IMG/VR virus record: IMGVR_UViG_3300025299_000110
Coordinates: 1 to 20,110 of that record
Length of the DNA stretch: 20,110 nucleotides
Strand: one strand, 5' to 3'
DNA from: a virus
The notes beneath the pieces were generated by a model that saw only the letters and a program-made list of their open reading frames with translations, was not told the DNA's origin and searched no databases. The translations under genes and the position numbers were made by a program. Below are positions 6,816 through 12,228 of the stretch, piece after piece (positions within the stretch are counted from its first letter, which is position 1; each line of letters opens with the position of its first letter).

Positions 6816-7085
6816 ATGATGCGTAACGCTCCCGTAGATCACCCCGACGCCTTGCGGCTCGTCGTTGAACTAGCGAGCGTATATGTAGCTTGCGATGATT
6901 GCGGGCACTCCCGCATCCTTCGCCTCGATAACCTGACGAAGGTGGCAGAACTGGGCGTTCACAACTACATGCAGCTGTGCCGGAAGATCCGTTGCAGTGA
7001 ATGCCCGAAGAAGCCGCCGGCCTTTAGAAACCTGACCATTCGCCCGACTTGGCGGTGCGATGAGGTGCTTCAGAGCATCGCGTGA
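6816..7085 (+). CDS. Zinc-ribbon-like small protein in immunity region
   Basis: An 89-aa protein with C26-x2-C29 and, after a helical middle (LDNLTKVAELGVHNYMQL), C55, C60 and C63 (CRKIRCSEC), a likely zinc ribbon. Similar four-cysteine proteins that begin with a few residues and ACxxCG are common in rhizobia, without a known function. AGGAGAGAGAA precedes two ATGs at 6816 and 6819. The gene is on the plus strand with a LexA-type box 17 nt upstream and converges on the repressor gene, overlapping its end by 16 bp. If SOS-controlled, it could be an antirepressor or induction factor; this is inference. Confidence 0.7.
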   Translation: MMRNAPVDHPDALRLVVELASVYVACDDCGHSRILRLDNLTKVAELGVHNYMQLCRKIRCSECPKKPPAFRNLTIRPTWRCDEVLQSIA

Positions 7086-7795
7086 AACACGACTTTGTGG
7101 ACGCTAAAAACTTTGTCTGCGGGGAACTCGAGTTCGTGCTGTTCGCCTTCGCCCGGGTTGTACTGGTAAAGGCGTACGAGGTCGGTAGAGCGTGACTCGT
7201 AGCGCTTGAGGTAGCTGTAAACCTCGTCGTCTTCGACCACCTGCACAACCACATCGTCGCCTTGCCGCACTTTGAGATGCGGGTTCACCCAGGCTGTTTC
7301 GCCGTGGAAGAAGCGCGGCTCACCGGAGCGGCCGTCCACCTGCACCGCATAGGCGCCTTCGACGCCCTCAAGCCCGGGCGGGCAAAACACCTGGGCGATA
7401 TCCTGCCCATTCATGATGAAGCGGCCATTCTTGCCGGCAGAGATGTGGCCCCGCAGCGGTATCGAGGTATCGCCGGGGAACGACTGCCAGCGAGGCGGGA
7501 AGCTCGCGTTCGGCTTCGGCATAGGCCGAGCGACCGGCGCGTTAGGCGAGGAGCCTTGCAGCCAGTTAGTCATCTGCTCGAAGCCAGGCGGTAGCTCCCC
7601 GAAGAACTTCGCCATTGCCTCGATCTCCTGCAGGGAGATCTGGCGGCGCTTCTTCGGATCGTCGCTATGCAGTTCCTTCGATCGCGTGATCTTGTCGTTG
7701 GACATGCCGGTTGCTTCGGCGAGCTTTGAAGCTACACCGCGAGCCGCGACTTTCTCCGCAAGCCATTGTTTCAGTTCATATTGTGGGTCACTCAT
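7070..7795 (-). CDS. Prophage CI-like repressor, S24/LexA-type
   Basis: A 241-aa repressor that should bind the TTGCG/CGCAA operators and hold lysogeny. Residues about 18-45 form an HTH (ASKLAEATGMSNDKITRSK). A Pro-rich linker (83-100) leads to an S24 peptidase domain with a probable self-cleavage site A120-G121 (HISAGKNG), serine S157 in VDGRSGEPRF (usual form GDSMEPR, so D and M are replaced) and lysine K197 in SYLKRY. RecA-stimulated cleavage is therefore possible, but the altered serine motif makes it uncertain. The ATG at 7795 has GAGGAT upstream; open sequence before it contains the operators and is not coding. Divergent from cro. Confidence 0.9.
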   Translation of the reverse strand: MSDPQYELKQWLAEKVAARGVASKLAEATGMSNDKITRSKELHSDDPKKRRQISLQEIEAMAKFFGELPPGFEQMTNWLQGSSPNAPVARPMPKPNASFPPRWQSFPGDTSIPLRGHISAGKNGRFIMNGQDIAQVFCPPGLEGVEGAYAVQVDGRSGEPRFFHGETAWVNPHLKVRQGDDVVVQVVEDDEVYSYLKRYESRSTDLVRLYQYNPGEGEQHELEFPADKVFSVHKVVFHAML

Positions 7796-7838
7796 GCGGC
7801 GATCCTCGCGGATTCCGCGAAAAACTCCATCGCGAATA

Positions 7839-7890
7839 TCGCAAAATAATTGTTGCGACCCCATTGACTTCTTGTCGCGACAATCGCAAA
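7839..7890. promoter_or_regulatory. Operators between repressor and cro
   Basis: TCGCAA-N8-TTGCGA (7839-7858) is a 20-bp inverted repeat. TTGTCGCGACAA (7872-7883) is a perfect 12-bp palindrome and overlaps the 15-bp motif CGCGACAATCGCAAA (7876-7890) shared with the leftward promoter. These are the likely repressor/Cro sites for the divergent repressor and cro promoters. Confidence 0.65.
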
Positions 7891-7892
7891 TT
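7864..7892 (+). promoter_or_regulatory. Rightward early promoter
   Basis: TTGACT (7864-7869), a 17-bp spacer holding the operator palindrome, and a weak -10 at 7887-7892 (CAAATT, three of six consensus bases). Transcription would begin about 7899-7900, at or next to the cro ATG, which has no ribosome site. The leader therefore appears to be absent. Confidence 0.5.
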
Positions 7893-7899
7893 TCGCGAC

Positions 7900-8142
7900 A
7901 TGAGCGAAAAACATCTCGACCCCGCAAAATCCATCATCGGAAAGATCGGCATCGAAAAGGTGGCCGAGGTCACCGGTAAGCACGTCTCCCGGGTGTACCG
8001 CTGGATGTACCCGAAAGAGAAGGGTGGCACCGGTGGGCTAATCCCCCAGACCGACGCCCCAGCGATCCTGGCATACGCCAAGTCGAAGAGGATCCCGCTC
8101 AAGGAAAAAGACTTCTTCCCGGTACGGGAGGGCGCCCAATGA
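7900..8142 (+). CDS. Cro-like HTH regulator
   Basis: An 80-aa DNA-binding protein. Residues about 12-40 (IIGKIGIEKVAEVTGKHVSRVYRW) form a Cro/YdaS-type helix-turn-helix, followed by a loop and a C-terminal helix with PVREG at the end. As the first gene of the rightward operon, divergent from the repressor, it should act as Cro, repressing repressor synthesis after induction. No Shine-Dalgarno sequence precedes the ATG and the operator runs up to it, which suggests a leaderless message. Its stop overlaps the GapR-like gene start (ATGA). Confidence 0.85.
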   Translation: MSEKHLDPAKSIIGKIGIEKVAEVTGKHVSRVYRWMYPKEKGGTGGLIPQTDAPAILAYAKSKRIPLKEKDFFPVREGAQ

Positions 8143-9071
8143 GCGCCGAAGGTCAGATCAAGGCATTCATCGACCGCATCCTCCGCCTCAAGGAAGAGCA
8201 GGACGTTATCGGCGACGACATCCGCGACATCTACGCGGAAGCCAAGGGCATGGGCTTCGACAAGACCGCAATGGGCAACGTCGTCGCTCATCTGCGCAAA
8301 GTCGCGAAGAAGGGTTCCGAGACGGTCGCCGAGCAGGGCGCCATCTTCGACATCTATCTCGCCGCTTACGAGGGTCATCCGCCTGCGCCCGCCCGCGTAC
8401 GAGAAAACATTGAACAATTTGACCCGCTGACCGGCGAGTTCCTCGACGACAACCTTGACCCGAAGCTGGTCCAGACCATCGCCATGGGCGTCCAGACCGA
8501 GATCGGTCGCAAGGTCTTGACCGCAGCTGTCGACGTCATGATCGAGCAGGAAGAGGCGGAAGAAGAGACGCACCAGAGGCCCTCGACCAACGATGAGCCA
8601 TCCCCAGAGGCAGGTCCGCAAGCCGAAGCCTCTCCTGCCGGGACTGGAACCGGGACGCTTGCGGATCGTGAGGGCCGCCATGACGGGGAGGTGGCTTCGG
8701 TCGACCTCCCCACCAATTCCGCAATCGCCTCGGCCTCTCAAGGCGAAGCCGAGGTCCCCAGCGCTGAGGCAGAACCTGGCGCCAAAGAAGGAGGCGAAAA
8801 TGTAGATCGCAGCGCGAAGCGCGCAGGTCTCGAAGGAGGCCCCGTCAACCTTGAACCCTCTGGCCCGGAGGCTGAACGGGCAACCTCTTTCACCGCCAAG
8901 CCACCGTCCCCGTTGAGGCCGCATTGCCGGCAGCCGGAGGCATGCGGCGGCTATGGCCGGAACCACTGCCACACATGCGCGAAAGCGATGCGCGAACGCG
9001 AACCAGCGGAGAGGAACTTGCATGAGGAAGATTTCATCCGGCCTCGACGAGATGGTTCAGCGCTTCATTGA
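8139..9071 (+). CDS. GapR/DUF2312-like protein with long tail and Zn-knuckle
   Basis: A 310-aa protein. Residues about 5-80 (GQIKAFIDRILRLKEEQDVI, DDIRDIYAEAKGMGFD, then a helix to AIFDIYLAAYEG) match DUF2312. The family includes GapR, a nucleoid protein of alphaproteobacteria that binds overtwisted DNA ahead of replication forks; GapR itself is only about 90 aa. Here follow a second folded piece (about 90-135, FDPLTGEFLDDNLDPKLVQT), a long low-complexity Glu/Ala/Pro linker and a C-terminal Cys/His cluster (CRQPEACGGYGRNHCHTCAK). The fusion is unusual. It may organise phage or host DNA during early replication. ATGA-coupled to cro; the last 50 bp overlap the next gene. Confidence 0.82.
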   Translation: MSAEGQIKAFIDRILRLKEEQDVIGDDIRDIYAEAKGMGFDKTAMGNVVAHLRKVAKKGSETVAEQGAIFDIYLAAYEGHPPAPARVRENIEQFDPLTGEFLDDNLDPKLVQTIAMGVQTEIGRKVLTAAVDVMIEQEEAEEETHQRPSTNDEPSPEAGPQAEASPAGTGTGTLADREGRHDGEVASVDLPTNSAIASASQGEAEVPSAEAEPGAKEGGENVDRSAKRAGLEGGPVNLEPSGPEAERATSFTAKPPSPLRPHCRQPEACGGYGRNHCHTCAKAMREREPAERNLHEEDFIRPRRDGSALH

Positions 9072-9165
9072 GGGCGAGGTCAGAGGCATTCGCTCCGGTC
9101 CAAACAGGTTCAAGGCCGCCGAGAGCCAGCAGCCTGAAGATCAAACCGAGAAGAGGGCTGCCTGA
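9022..9165 (+). CDS. Small phage protein, 47 aa
   Basis: A 47-aa protein (MRKISSGLDEMVQRFIEGEV at the start) with a predicted amphipathic helix and a charged, polar tail. It overlaps the end of the GapR-like gene by 50 bp in another frame. Support: GAGAGGA 8 nt before the ATG, a natural composition, and a stop that overlaps the next start as TGATG. The function is unknown. Confidence 0.6.
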   Translation: MRKISSGLDEMVQRFIEGEVRGIRSGPNRFKAAESQQPEDQTEKRAA

Positions 9166-9281
9166 TGTTCGTTGCTGCTGCGCTCGTCGCGACTGTCGTC
9201 GCCGCAATGCTGCTCCTCGGCGGTGTCGCTCTCTTTTCCGAACTCGAATTTCGCCGGAACGGCTTCCGGCCAAAGGATTGA
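9165..9281 (+). CDS. Small single-pass membrane protein, 38 aa
   Basis: A 38-aa peptide almost entirely made of one transmembrane helix (FVAAALVATVVAAMLLLGGV, residues 2-21) with a short charged tail (FRRNGFRPKD). Its ATG overlaps the previous stop (TGATG), so it would be translated by coupling. The stop lies in the first arm of a hairpin that starts the anti-Shine-Dalgarno element at 9278-9348. Phage peptides of this kind can be superinfection or lysis regulators, but nothing specific is seen. Confidence 0.6.
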   Translation: MFVAAALVATVVAAMLLLGGVALFSELEFRRNGFRPKD

Positions 9282-9348
9282 TCGCGGTTCTCCTCCTCCC
9301 TCGCGATCAACGAGAGCCCCAGTCTTCCTCCTCCCGGCTGGGGCTCTC
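9278..9348 (+). ncRNA. Tandem hairpins with anti-Shine-Dalgarno loops
   Basis: Hairpin 1 is TTGATCGCG (9278-9286) pairing with CGCGATCAA (9302-9310). Hairpin 2 is GAGAGCCCCAG (9312-9322) pairing with CTGGGGCTCTC (9338-9348). Both have 15-nt pyrimidine loops containing CCTCCTCC, and the second reads CTTCCTCCTCCCG. This is the motif I recall for alphaproteobacterial cuckoo/CcsR RNAs and the rhizobial sRNA NfeR1 (alpha-r14), which pair with ribosome-binding sites of target mRNAs. A third hairpin, GCCGGAA-CGGC-TTCCGGC, sits just upstream (9253-9270). No T-run follows hairpin 2 and no promoter is obvious, so it may be the 3' part of the early mRNA or be processed from it. Confidence 0.55.
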
Positions 9349-9573
9349 AACTCGCAACCGGATCCGCTTGTTCGCCAGGCGCATGACCACGGCTTGAACA
9401 GCGGTTCCCAAAGGAATGGCCGGTGACGAGAGGGGATCGTCACCGGCGGCAGAGGCGGGATGCGGCGCCCGGATTCCTCTGCGGAAAGGAATGAGATTTT
9501 CGACCTCCGAATGAGCGCCGACCGTTGGCGCGGTCAGGCTCTCTTCGGACTGGTCAGTAAGGTTTCTGCTCAT
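9307..9573 (-). CDS. Possible antisense-strand gene, 88 aa
   Basis: An 88-aa frame on the minus strand filling the only large plus-strand gap in this part of the right arm. The product has an ordered-looking middle (AVQAVVMRLANKRIRLRVES) and no known family. AGGAG lies about 9 nt before the ATG, but inside the 3' arm of an 8-bp perfect hairpin (9577-9600), which could hide the ribosome site. The last 14 codons fall in the anti-Shine-Dalgarno hairpins of the other strand, so the C-terminus (REEEDWGSR) may simply reflect that element. Real gene or shadow remains open. Confidence 0.4.
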   Translation of the reverse strand: MSRNLTDQSEESLTAPTVGAHSEVENLIPFRRGIRAPHPASAAGDDPLSSPAIPLGTAVQAVVMRLANKRIRLRVESPSREEEDWGSR

Positions 9574-9576
9574 CTG

Positions 9577-9604
9577 CAGTGTCTCCTAGCAAAGACACTG
9601 TGTC
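9577..9604. repeat. Inverted repeats before the 9624 gene
   Basis: CAGTGTCT (9577-9584) and AGACACTG (9593-9600) form a perfect 8-bp stem with an 8-nt loop; GACACTGTGTC (9594-9604) is an overlapping small palindrome. On the minus strand the stem covers the ribosome site of the 88-aa frame. On the plus strand it lies 20 bp before the 131-aa gene, where it could be an operator or leader hairpin. Confidence 0.45.
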
Positions 9605-9623
9605 ATAGGCGGGAACCGAAAAC

Positions 9624-10019
9624 ATGGAAAAGAAATCCAGAATTCTGGACGAGACGAAGAACGGGAAATGCAAGAACATGAGCGACGTTGCGACTGCAAA
9701 CTACCTCATTAGATCGATCGGCGGCGGTGGCCGTGTCAGCGATATGTTTTTCGAGGCTGCGGCAATCCTCCGAAAACTCTTCCCGCACAAGGGCGAACCC
9801 AAGAAGCAATGGACGGAACGCCGTCTCAAAGCTTGGTGGAACAACGAAACCGACGTCGTTCGCCACTGGCAGATGATGGAACTCTACGCGGCTGCAGAAG
9901 CCGCGAAGGAAGAACGAGAGCTGCTAAGCGCAGCAAAGAGGGATCATGCCGAATTCATCGAAAAGACCGCCCGTATTCGTGCGTTGGCTCAGCTTGAAGC
10001 AACGGCTGATCATCGCTGA
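9624..10019 (+). CDS. Hypothetical rhizobial-phage protein, 131 aa
   Basis: A basic 131-aa protein, mostly helical. Residues about 22-50 (VATANYLIRSI, VSDMFFEAAAILRKLFP) could form an HTH-like unit, followed by KKQWTERRLKAWWNNETDVVRHWQM, rich in Trp and Arg and plausible for DNA contact, and a long C-terminal helix. No named family is recognised. GGGAA is the only weak ribosome site before ATG 9624; ATG 9678 is an alternative start. It begins a new coupled run of genes after the hairpin region. Confidence 0.7.
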   Translation: MEKKSRILDETKNGKCKNMSDVATANYLIRSIGGGGRVSDMFFEAAAILRKLFPHKGEPKKQWTERRLKAWWNNETDVVRHWQMMELYAAAEAAKEERELLSAAKRDHAEFIEKTARIRALAQLEATADHR

Positions 10020-10092
10020 GAAGCTGCGCGGTATCGGCTCCTCTCTCGCGGAATGGATCTGCCCGGAACTTACGGACGGGAGTGACCAGTGA
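9946..10092 (+). CDS. Small phage protein, 48 aa
   Basis: A short frame overlapping the end of the 131-aa gene. AGAGGG precedes the ATG at 9946 by about 4 nt. The product has a basic start (MPNSSKRPPVFVRWLSLKQR), then LIIAEKLRGIGSSLAEWICP and an acidic end. Its TGA overlaps the ATG of the next gene (TGATG). That coupling and the helical, protein-like composition make it a probable gene despite its size. A GTG at 9979 is an alternative start. The function is unknown. Confidence 0.6.
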   Translation: MPNSSKRPPVFVRWLSLKQRLIIAEKLRGIGSSLAEWICPELTDGSDQ

Positions 10093-10475
10093 TGCAGCAG
10101 CTTAGCCTGTTCGACACGCTGCGCAGTCCGGCGATCCGGAAGCCAGTCGAGCCCCATGGAGGCGTTATCCAAGGTGATCCGGACGCCGTTTACCGGCTCA
10201 GGCACCCGCGACTGGCATGGGACCGTGCCAAGATCGAGTTGCACCAGCACACGGACGGCCTGTGGATGTGGTCGGCCAGCTTTCACTGCGACAACTTCGG
10301 CGGTGGTTATCGGGTCGGCCCCAAGTGGGGAAGGTTCGCCCAAACGCGCGACGACGCCCTGTTCTACGCCGCTTCGGAAATCGAGGAGAGGCTCAAAGAC
10401 AAGCCCGGCAAAGAAGCCGCGCTCGTCCTCGCATGGATCGTAACTCTCAAAGAGAACCCAAAGGCGCTGTCATGA
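10092..10475 (+). CDS. Hypothetical phage protein, 127 aa
   Basis: A 127-aa protein starting MQQLSLFD. The middle has alternating strands (AKIELHQHTDGLWMWSASFH), then GGGYRVGPKWGRFAQTRDDALFYAASEIEERL. The G-Y-x-V-x-P-K-W-G-x-F-A-x-T-R motif followed by a helix recurs in many prophage early regions with no assigned function. The ATG at 10092 overlaps the preceding small gene (TGATG). A GTG three bases earlier is in frame but unnecessary. The stop overlaps the next gene (ATGA). Confidence 0.75.
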   Translation: MQQLSLFDTLRSPAIRKPVEPHGGVIQGDPDAVYRLRHPRLAWDRAKIELHQHTDGLWMWSASFHCDNFGGGYRVGPKWGRFAQTRDDALFYAASEIEERLKDKPGKEAALVLAWIVTLKENPKALS

Positions 10476-10750
10476 AAAACCGGCTGATCGACTTGAACAA
10501 CCACCTGTTTTCTCAGCTCGAGCGTTTGAGCGACGAAAGCATGACCGCCGAGCAGATCGAAACCGAGGTGAAGCGCACCGACGCAATCGTTGCCGTTAGC
10601 GAGCAGCTTATCCGCAACTCCGACCTGTCTCTCAAGGCCGCGACCTTGGTCGCGAACCACGGCGACCGCTTCAAGCCGATGCTCCCGACGATTTTCCGCC
10701 AGCCCGAAACCCTCGACGGCAAGGCCATCACGGACGGTACCGAGAAATGA
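10472..10750 (+). CDS. Hypothetical phage protein, 92 aa
   Basis: A 92-aa, mainly helical protein: NRLIDLNNHLFSQLERLSDE, then MTAEQIETEVKRTDAIVAVSEQLI and a polar tail. This layout (a leading helix, TAEQIExE, a second helix ending AVSEQIIxNxxLxLKAA) is a widespread small phage protein type usually found beside an HNH gene, of unknown function. ATGA overlaps at both ends tie it to its neighbours. Confidence 0.78.
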   Translation: MKNRLIDLNNHLFSQLERLSDESMTAEQIETEVKRTDAIVAVSEQLIRNSDLSLKAATLVANHGDRFKPMLPTIFRQPETLDGKAITDGTEK

Positions 10751-11412
10751 AGGGCAAGTGGATCAGCTACAGCGTCGCAGAGATGGAATGGCTCGAAGCC
10801 AACCGTACCCTGCCGATCGGCGACTATCACCGCGAGTTCTCCGCGATGTTTCAGCGCGATGACGTCTCCGCGGGAAACCTTCACGCGCTGCGCAAGCGCA
10901 AGGGTTGGAAGACGGGTCGGACCGGCTGCTTTGTGAAGGGCCAGGTCCCCGTCAACAAGGGTAAGCCGTGCCCGCCTGGGAAGGGTGGCCGACACCCGAA
11001 CGCGCGCCGAACTCAGTTCAAGGTCGGCGGTCTGCCGCACAACACCAAATTCCTCGGCCACGAGCGCGTCAGCAAGGACGGTTACGTCGAGATCAGCGTT
11101 GACGAGCAAAATCCGCACACTGGGTACGAGCGCCGCTATGTCCTGAAGCATCTTCATCTTTGGGAGCAGATCAACGGTCCGCTTCCAGCAGGCATGTGCC
11201 TGAAGTGCGTTGACGGAGACAGGCTGAATACCGATCCGTCGAACTGGCTCATGATCCCTCGCGGGGTCTTGCCACGATTGAACGGCGGTCGCGCGACCCG
11301 CGTCATGGCCTACGACACGGCGCCCGATGAACTGAAGCCTGTCCTGATGACGCTTGCGCGCGTCGATCACAAGGCAGCCGAACTCCGCCGAAATCGTCAG
11401 GAGGCGGAATGA
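10747..11412 (+). CDS. Phage HNH endonuclease with N-terminal HTH
   Basis: A 221-aa protein. Residues 1-55 (YSVAEMEWLEANRTLPIGDY, NLHALRKRKGW) look like the HTH often found in phage HNH proteins. A Gly/Lys linker and the FKVGGLPHNTKFLG/DGYVEI motif follow. The HNH_3-type nuclease core is H135-L-H137-L-W, GPLPAGMCLKCVDGDRLN (N161) and SNW (N166). The family includes homing-type nucleases and nicking enzymes; freestanding copies are common in early operons. Coupled by ATGA at both ends. Confidence 0.88.
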   Translation: MKGKWISYSVAEMEWLEANRTLPIGDYHREFSAMFQRDDVSAGNLHALRKRKGWKTGRTGCFVKGQVPVNKGKPCPPGKGGRHPNARRTQFKVGGLPHNTKFLGHERVSKDGYVEISVDEQNPHTGYERRYVLKHLHLWEQINGPLPAGMCLKCVDGDRLNTDPSNWLMIPRGVLPRLNGGRATRVMAYDTAPDELKPVLMTLARVDHKAAELRRNRQEAE

Positions 11413-11609
11413 CCGACCCCGCCGAAATGATCGCTTGGCTCGACCGCCGCATCGCCAGCGCTATGACCTGGCTCGAAGACCACGGCCACGGCTCTAAGAA
11501 GCCACGCCCCGAAAACGAGATCGCCACCAAGGAGTACGACATCGCCCGGTTCGATGAGATCAAGGCCGCGTACCTGAAGGCGCTTGAGCGGCGAGGGCAG
11601 GCAGCATGA
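11409..11609 (+). CDS. Hypothetical phage protein, 66 aa
   Basis: A 66-aa, highly charged, probably all-helical protein (MIAWLDRRIASAMTWLEDHG; DEIKAAYLKALERR). No family is recognised. The start overlaps the HNH stop (ATGA). The stop overlaps a further ATG at 11606 that opens the bridge ORF across the cargo genes. Confidence 0.72.
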   Translation: MTDPAEMIAWLDRRIASAMTWLEDHGHGSKKPRPENEIATKEYDIARFDEIKAAYLKALERRGQAA

Positions 11610-11629
11610 TTAAGTTCCTCACCTCGGGC

Positions 11630-11863
11630 CTATCGCAGGAGGCCGGCTTCTTTCGCGGCAGCTTCGAATGCCGCCCTGGCTTCCGTGCTTGGGACTTCTC
11701 CATTGGCTGCATCCAGGCAGATCTTTCGAGCTGTTGCGTAACTCTCGCTCTTCGTCTCGGGCCAGGATTTCATCAGGAATGCGACCGCCTCTCGGGCGTT
11801 CCTGATGACGTGAAAACGATCGTCTATCTTCAACTCGACGTTTGCATCCCAGATGCTGGCCAT
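11630..11863 (-). CDS. DUF982 protein (cargo gene 1)
   Basis: A 77-aa member of DUF982, a small family found almost only in rhizobia and relatives. The pattern is present: W5, VIRNAREAVAFLMKSWPE (19-36), YATARKICLDAANGEV (42-57) and ARAAFEAAAKEAG at the end. No biochemical role is established; many rhizobial copies are in accessory DNA. GGAGGACACC precedes the ATG, and a good EcfG-type promoter lies 30 bp upstream (11893-11917). It is antisense to the surrounding phage operon, so it is probably a host-derived, stress-induced moron. Confidence 0.88.
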   Translation of the reverse strand: MASIWDANVELKIDDRFHVIRNAREAVAFLMKSWPETKSESYATARKICLDAANGEVPSTEARAAFEAAAKEAGLLR

Positions 11864-11892
11864 GGTGTCCTCCGTGGGTCAGGCTTCCCACA

Positions 11893-11917
11893 AACGTATA
11901 TTAGAGAGAACTGTTCC
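11893..11917 (-). promoter_or_regulatory. EcfG/RpoE2-type promoter of DUF982 gene
   Basis: On the minus strand GGAAC (11917-11913), 16 bases, then CGTT (11896-11893), a full match to the GGAAC-N16/17-CGTT pattern of alphaproteobacterial general-stress promoters. The predicted start is about 20 nt before the DUF982 ATG, leaving room only for the GGAGG ribosome site. Confidence 0.7.
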
Positions 11918-11950
11918 AATGGGGCGGTGCTGGGTAGCACTACGGCAAGC

Positions 11951-12133
11951 TCAATCTCCCATCTTCGGCGGAATTATCGCGCCGGGGACGGAGGTGATGG
12001 CGGGCGCTTCGTCCGGACCGACGTCGGGCTCTGGCTCCTCGATCGGGGGCTCCGGCAGATCTGGTGGAACATCCGGCGGCAGGTCCGGCGGGAATACCGG
12101 ATCCGGTGGCTGCGGAATTGGGGTCTTGGGCAT
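11951..12133 (-). CDS. Proline-rich small protein (cargo)
   Basis: A 60-aa protein of which about 40 percent is Pro, with Asp and Glu (PDPVFPPDLPPDVPPDLPEP), so it is extended and disordered. Short PP/PD-repeat proteins of this type occur in rhizobial genomes with no known role. TAGGAGG lies 5 nt before the ATG. An EcfG-like promoter is centred about 35 bp upstream. It lies upstream of DUF982 on the minus strand and may be co-transcribed with it, although DUF982 has its own promoter. Confidence 0.75.
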   Translation of the reverse strand: MPKTPIPQPPDPVFPPDLPPDVPPDLPEPPIEEPEPDVGPDEAPAITSVPGAIIPPKMGD

Positions 12134-12156
12134 GCTCGCCTCCTATTTGGTGGTGC

Positions 12157-12182
12157 AACCGCGACCAAGTGGTGTTTGTTCC
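12157..12182 (-). promoter_or_regulatory. EcfG/RpoE2-type promoter of Pro-rich gene
   Basis: On the minus strand GGAAC (12182-12178), 17 bases, then GGTT (12160-12157). Start near 12150 gives a leader of about 17 nt holding TAGGAGG. It differs from the DUF982 promoter by one spacer base and C to G in the -10 element, both within the described tolerance. Confidence 0.55.
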
Positions 12183-12228
12183 AAAAGCTCGATCCGTTCG
12201 CTGCTCGCCGTGAGCGGGGAGGTGAGGC

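Noticed and set aside
7788-9023. 411-codon minus-strand frame across cro and the GapR-like gene
   Set aside because: Opposite two genes with clear domains; crosses the operator region; no ribosome site.
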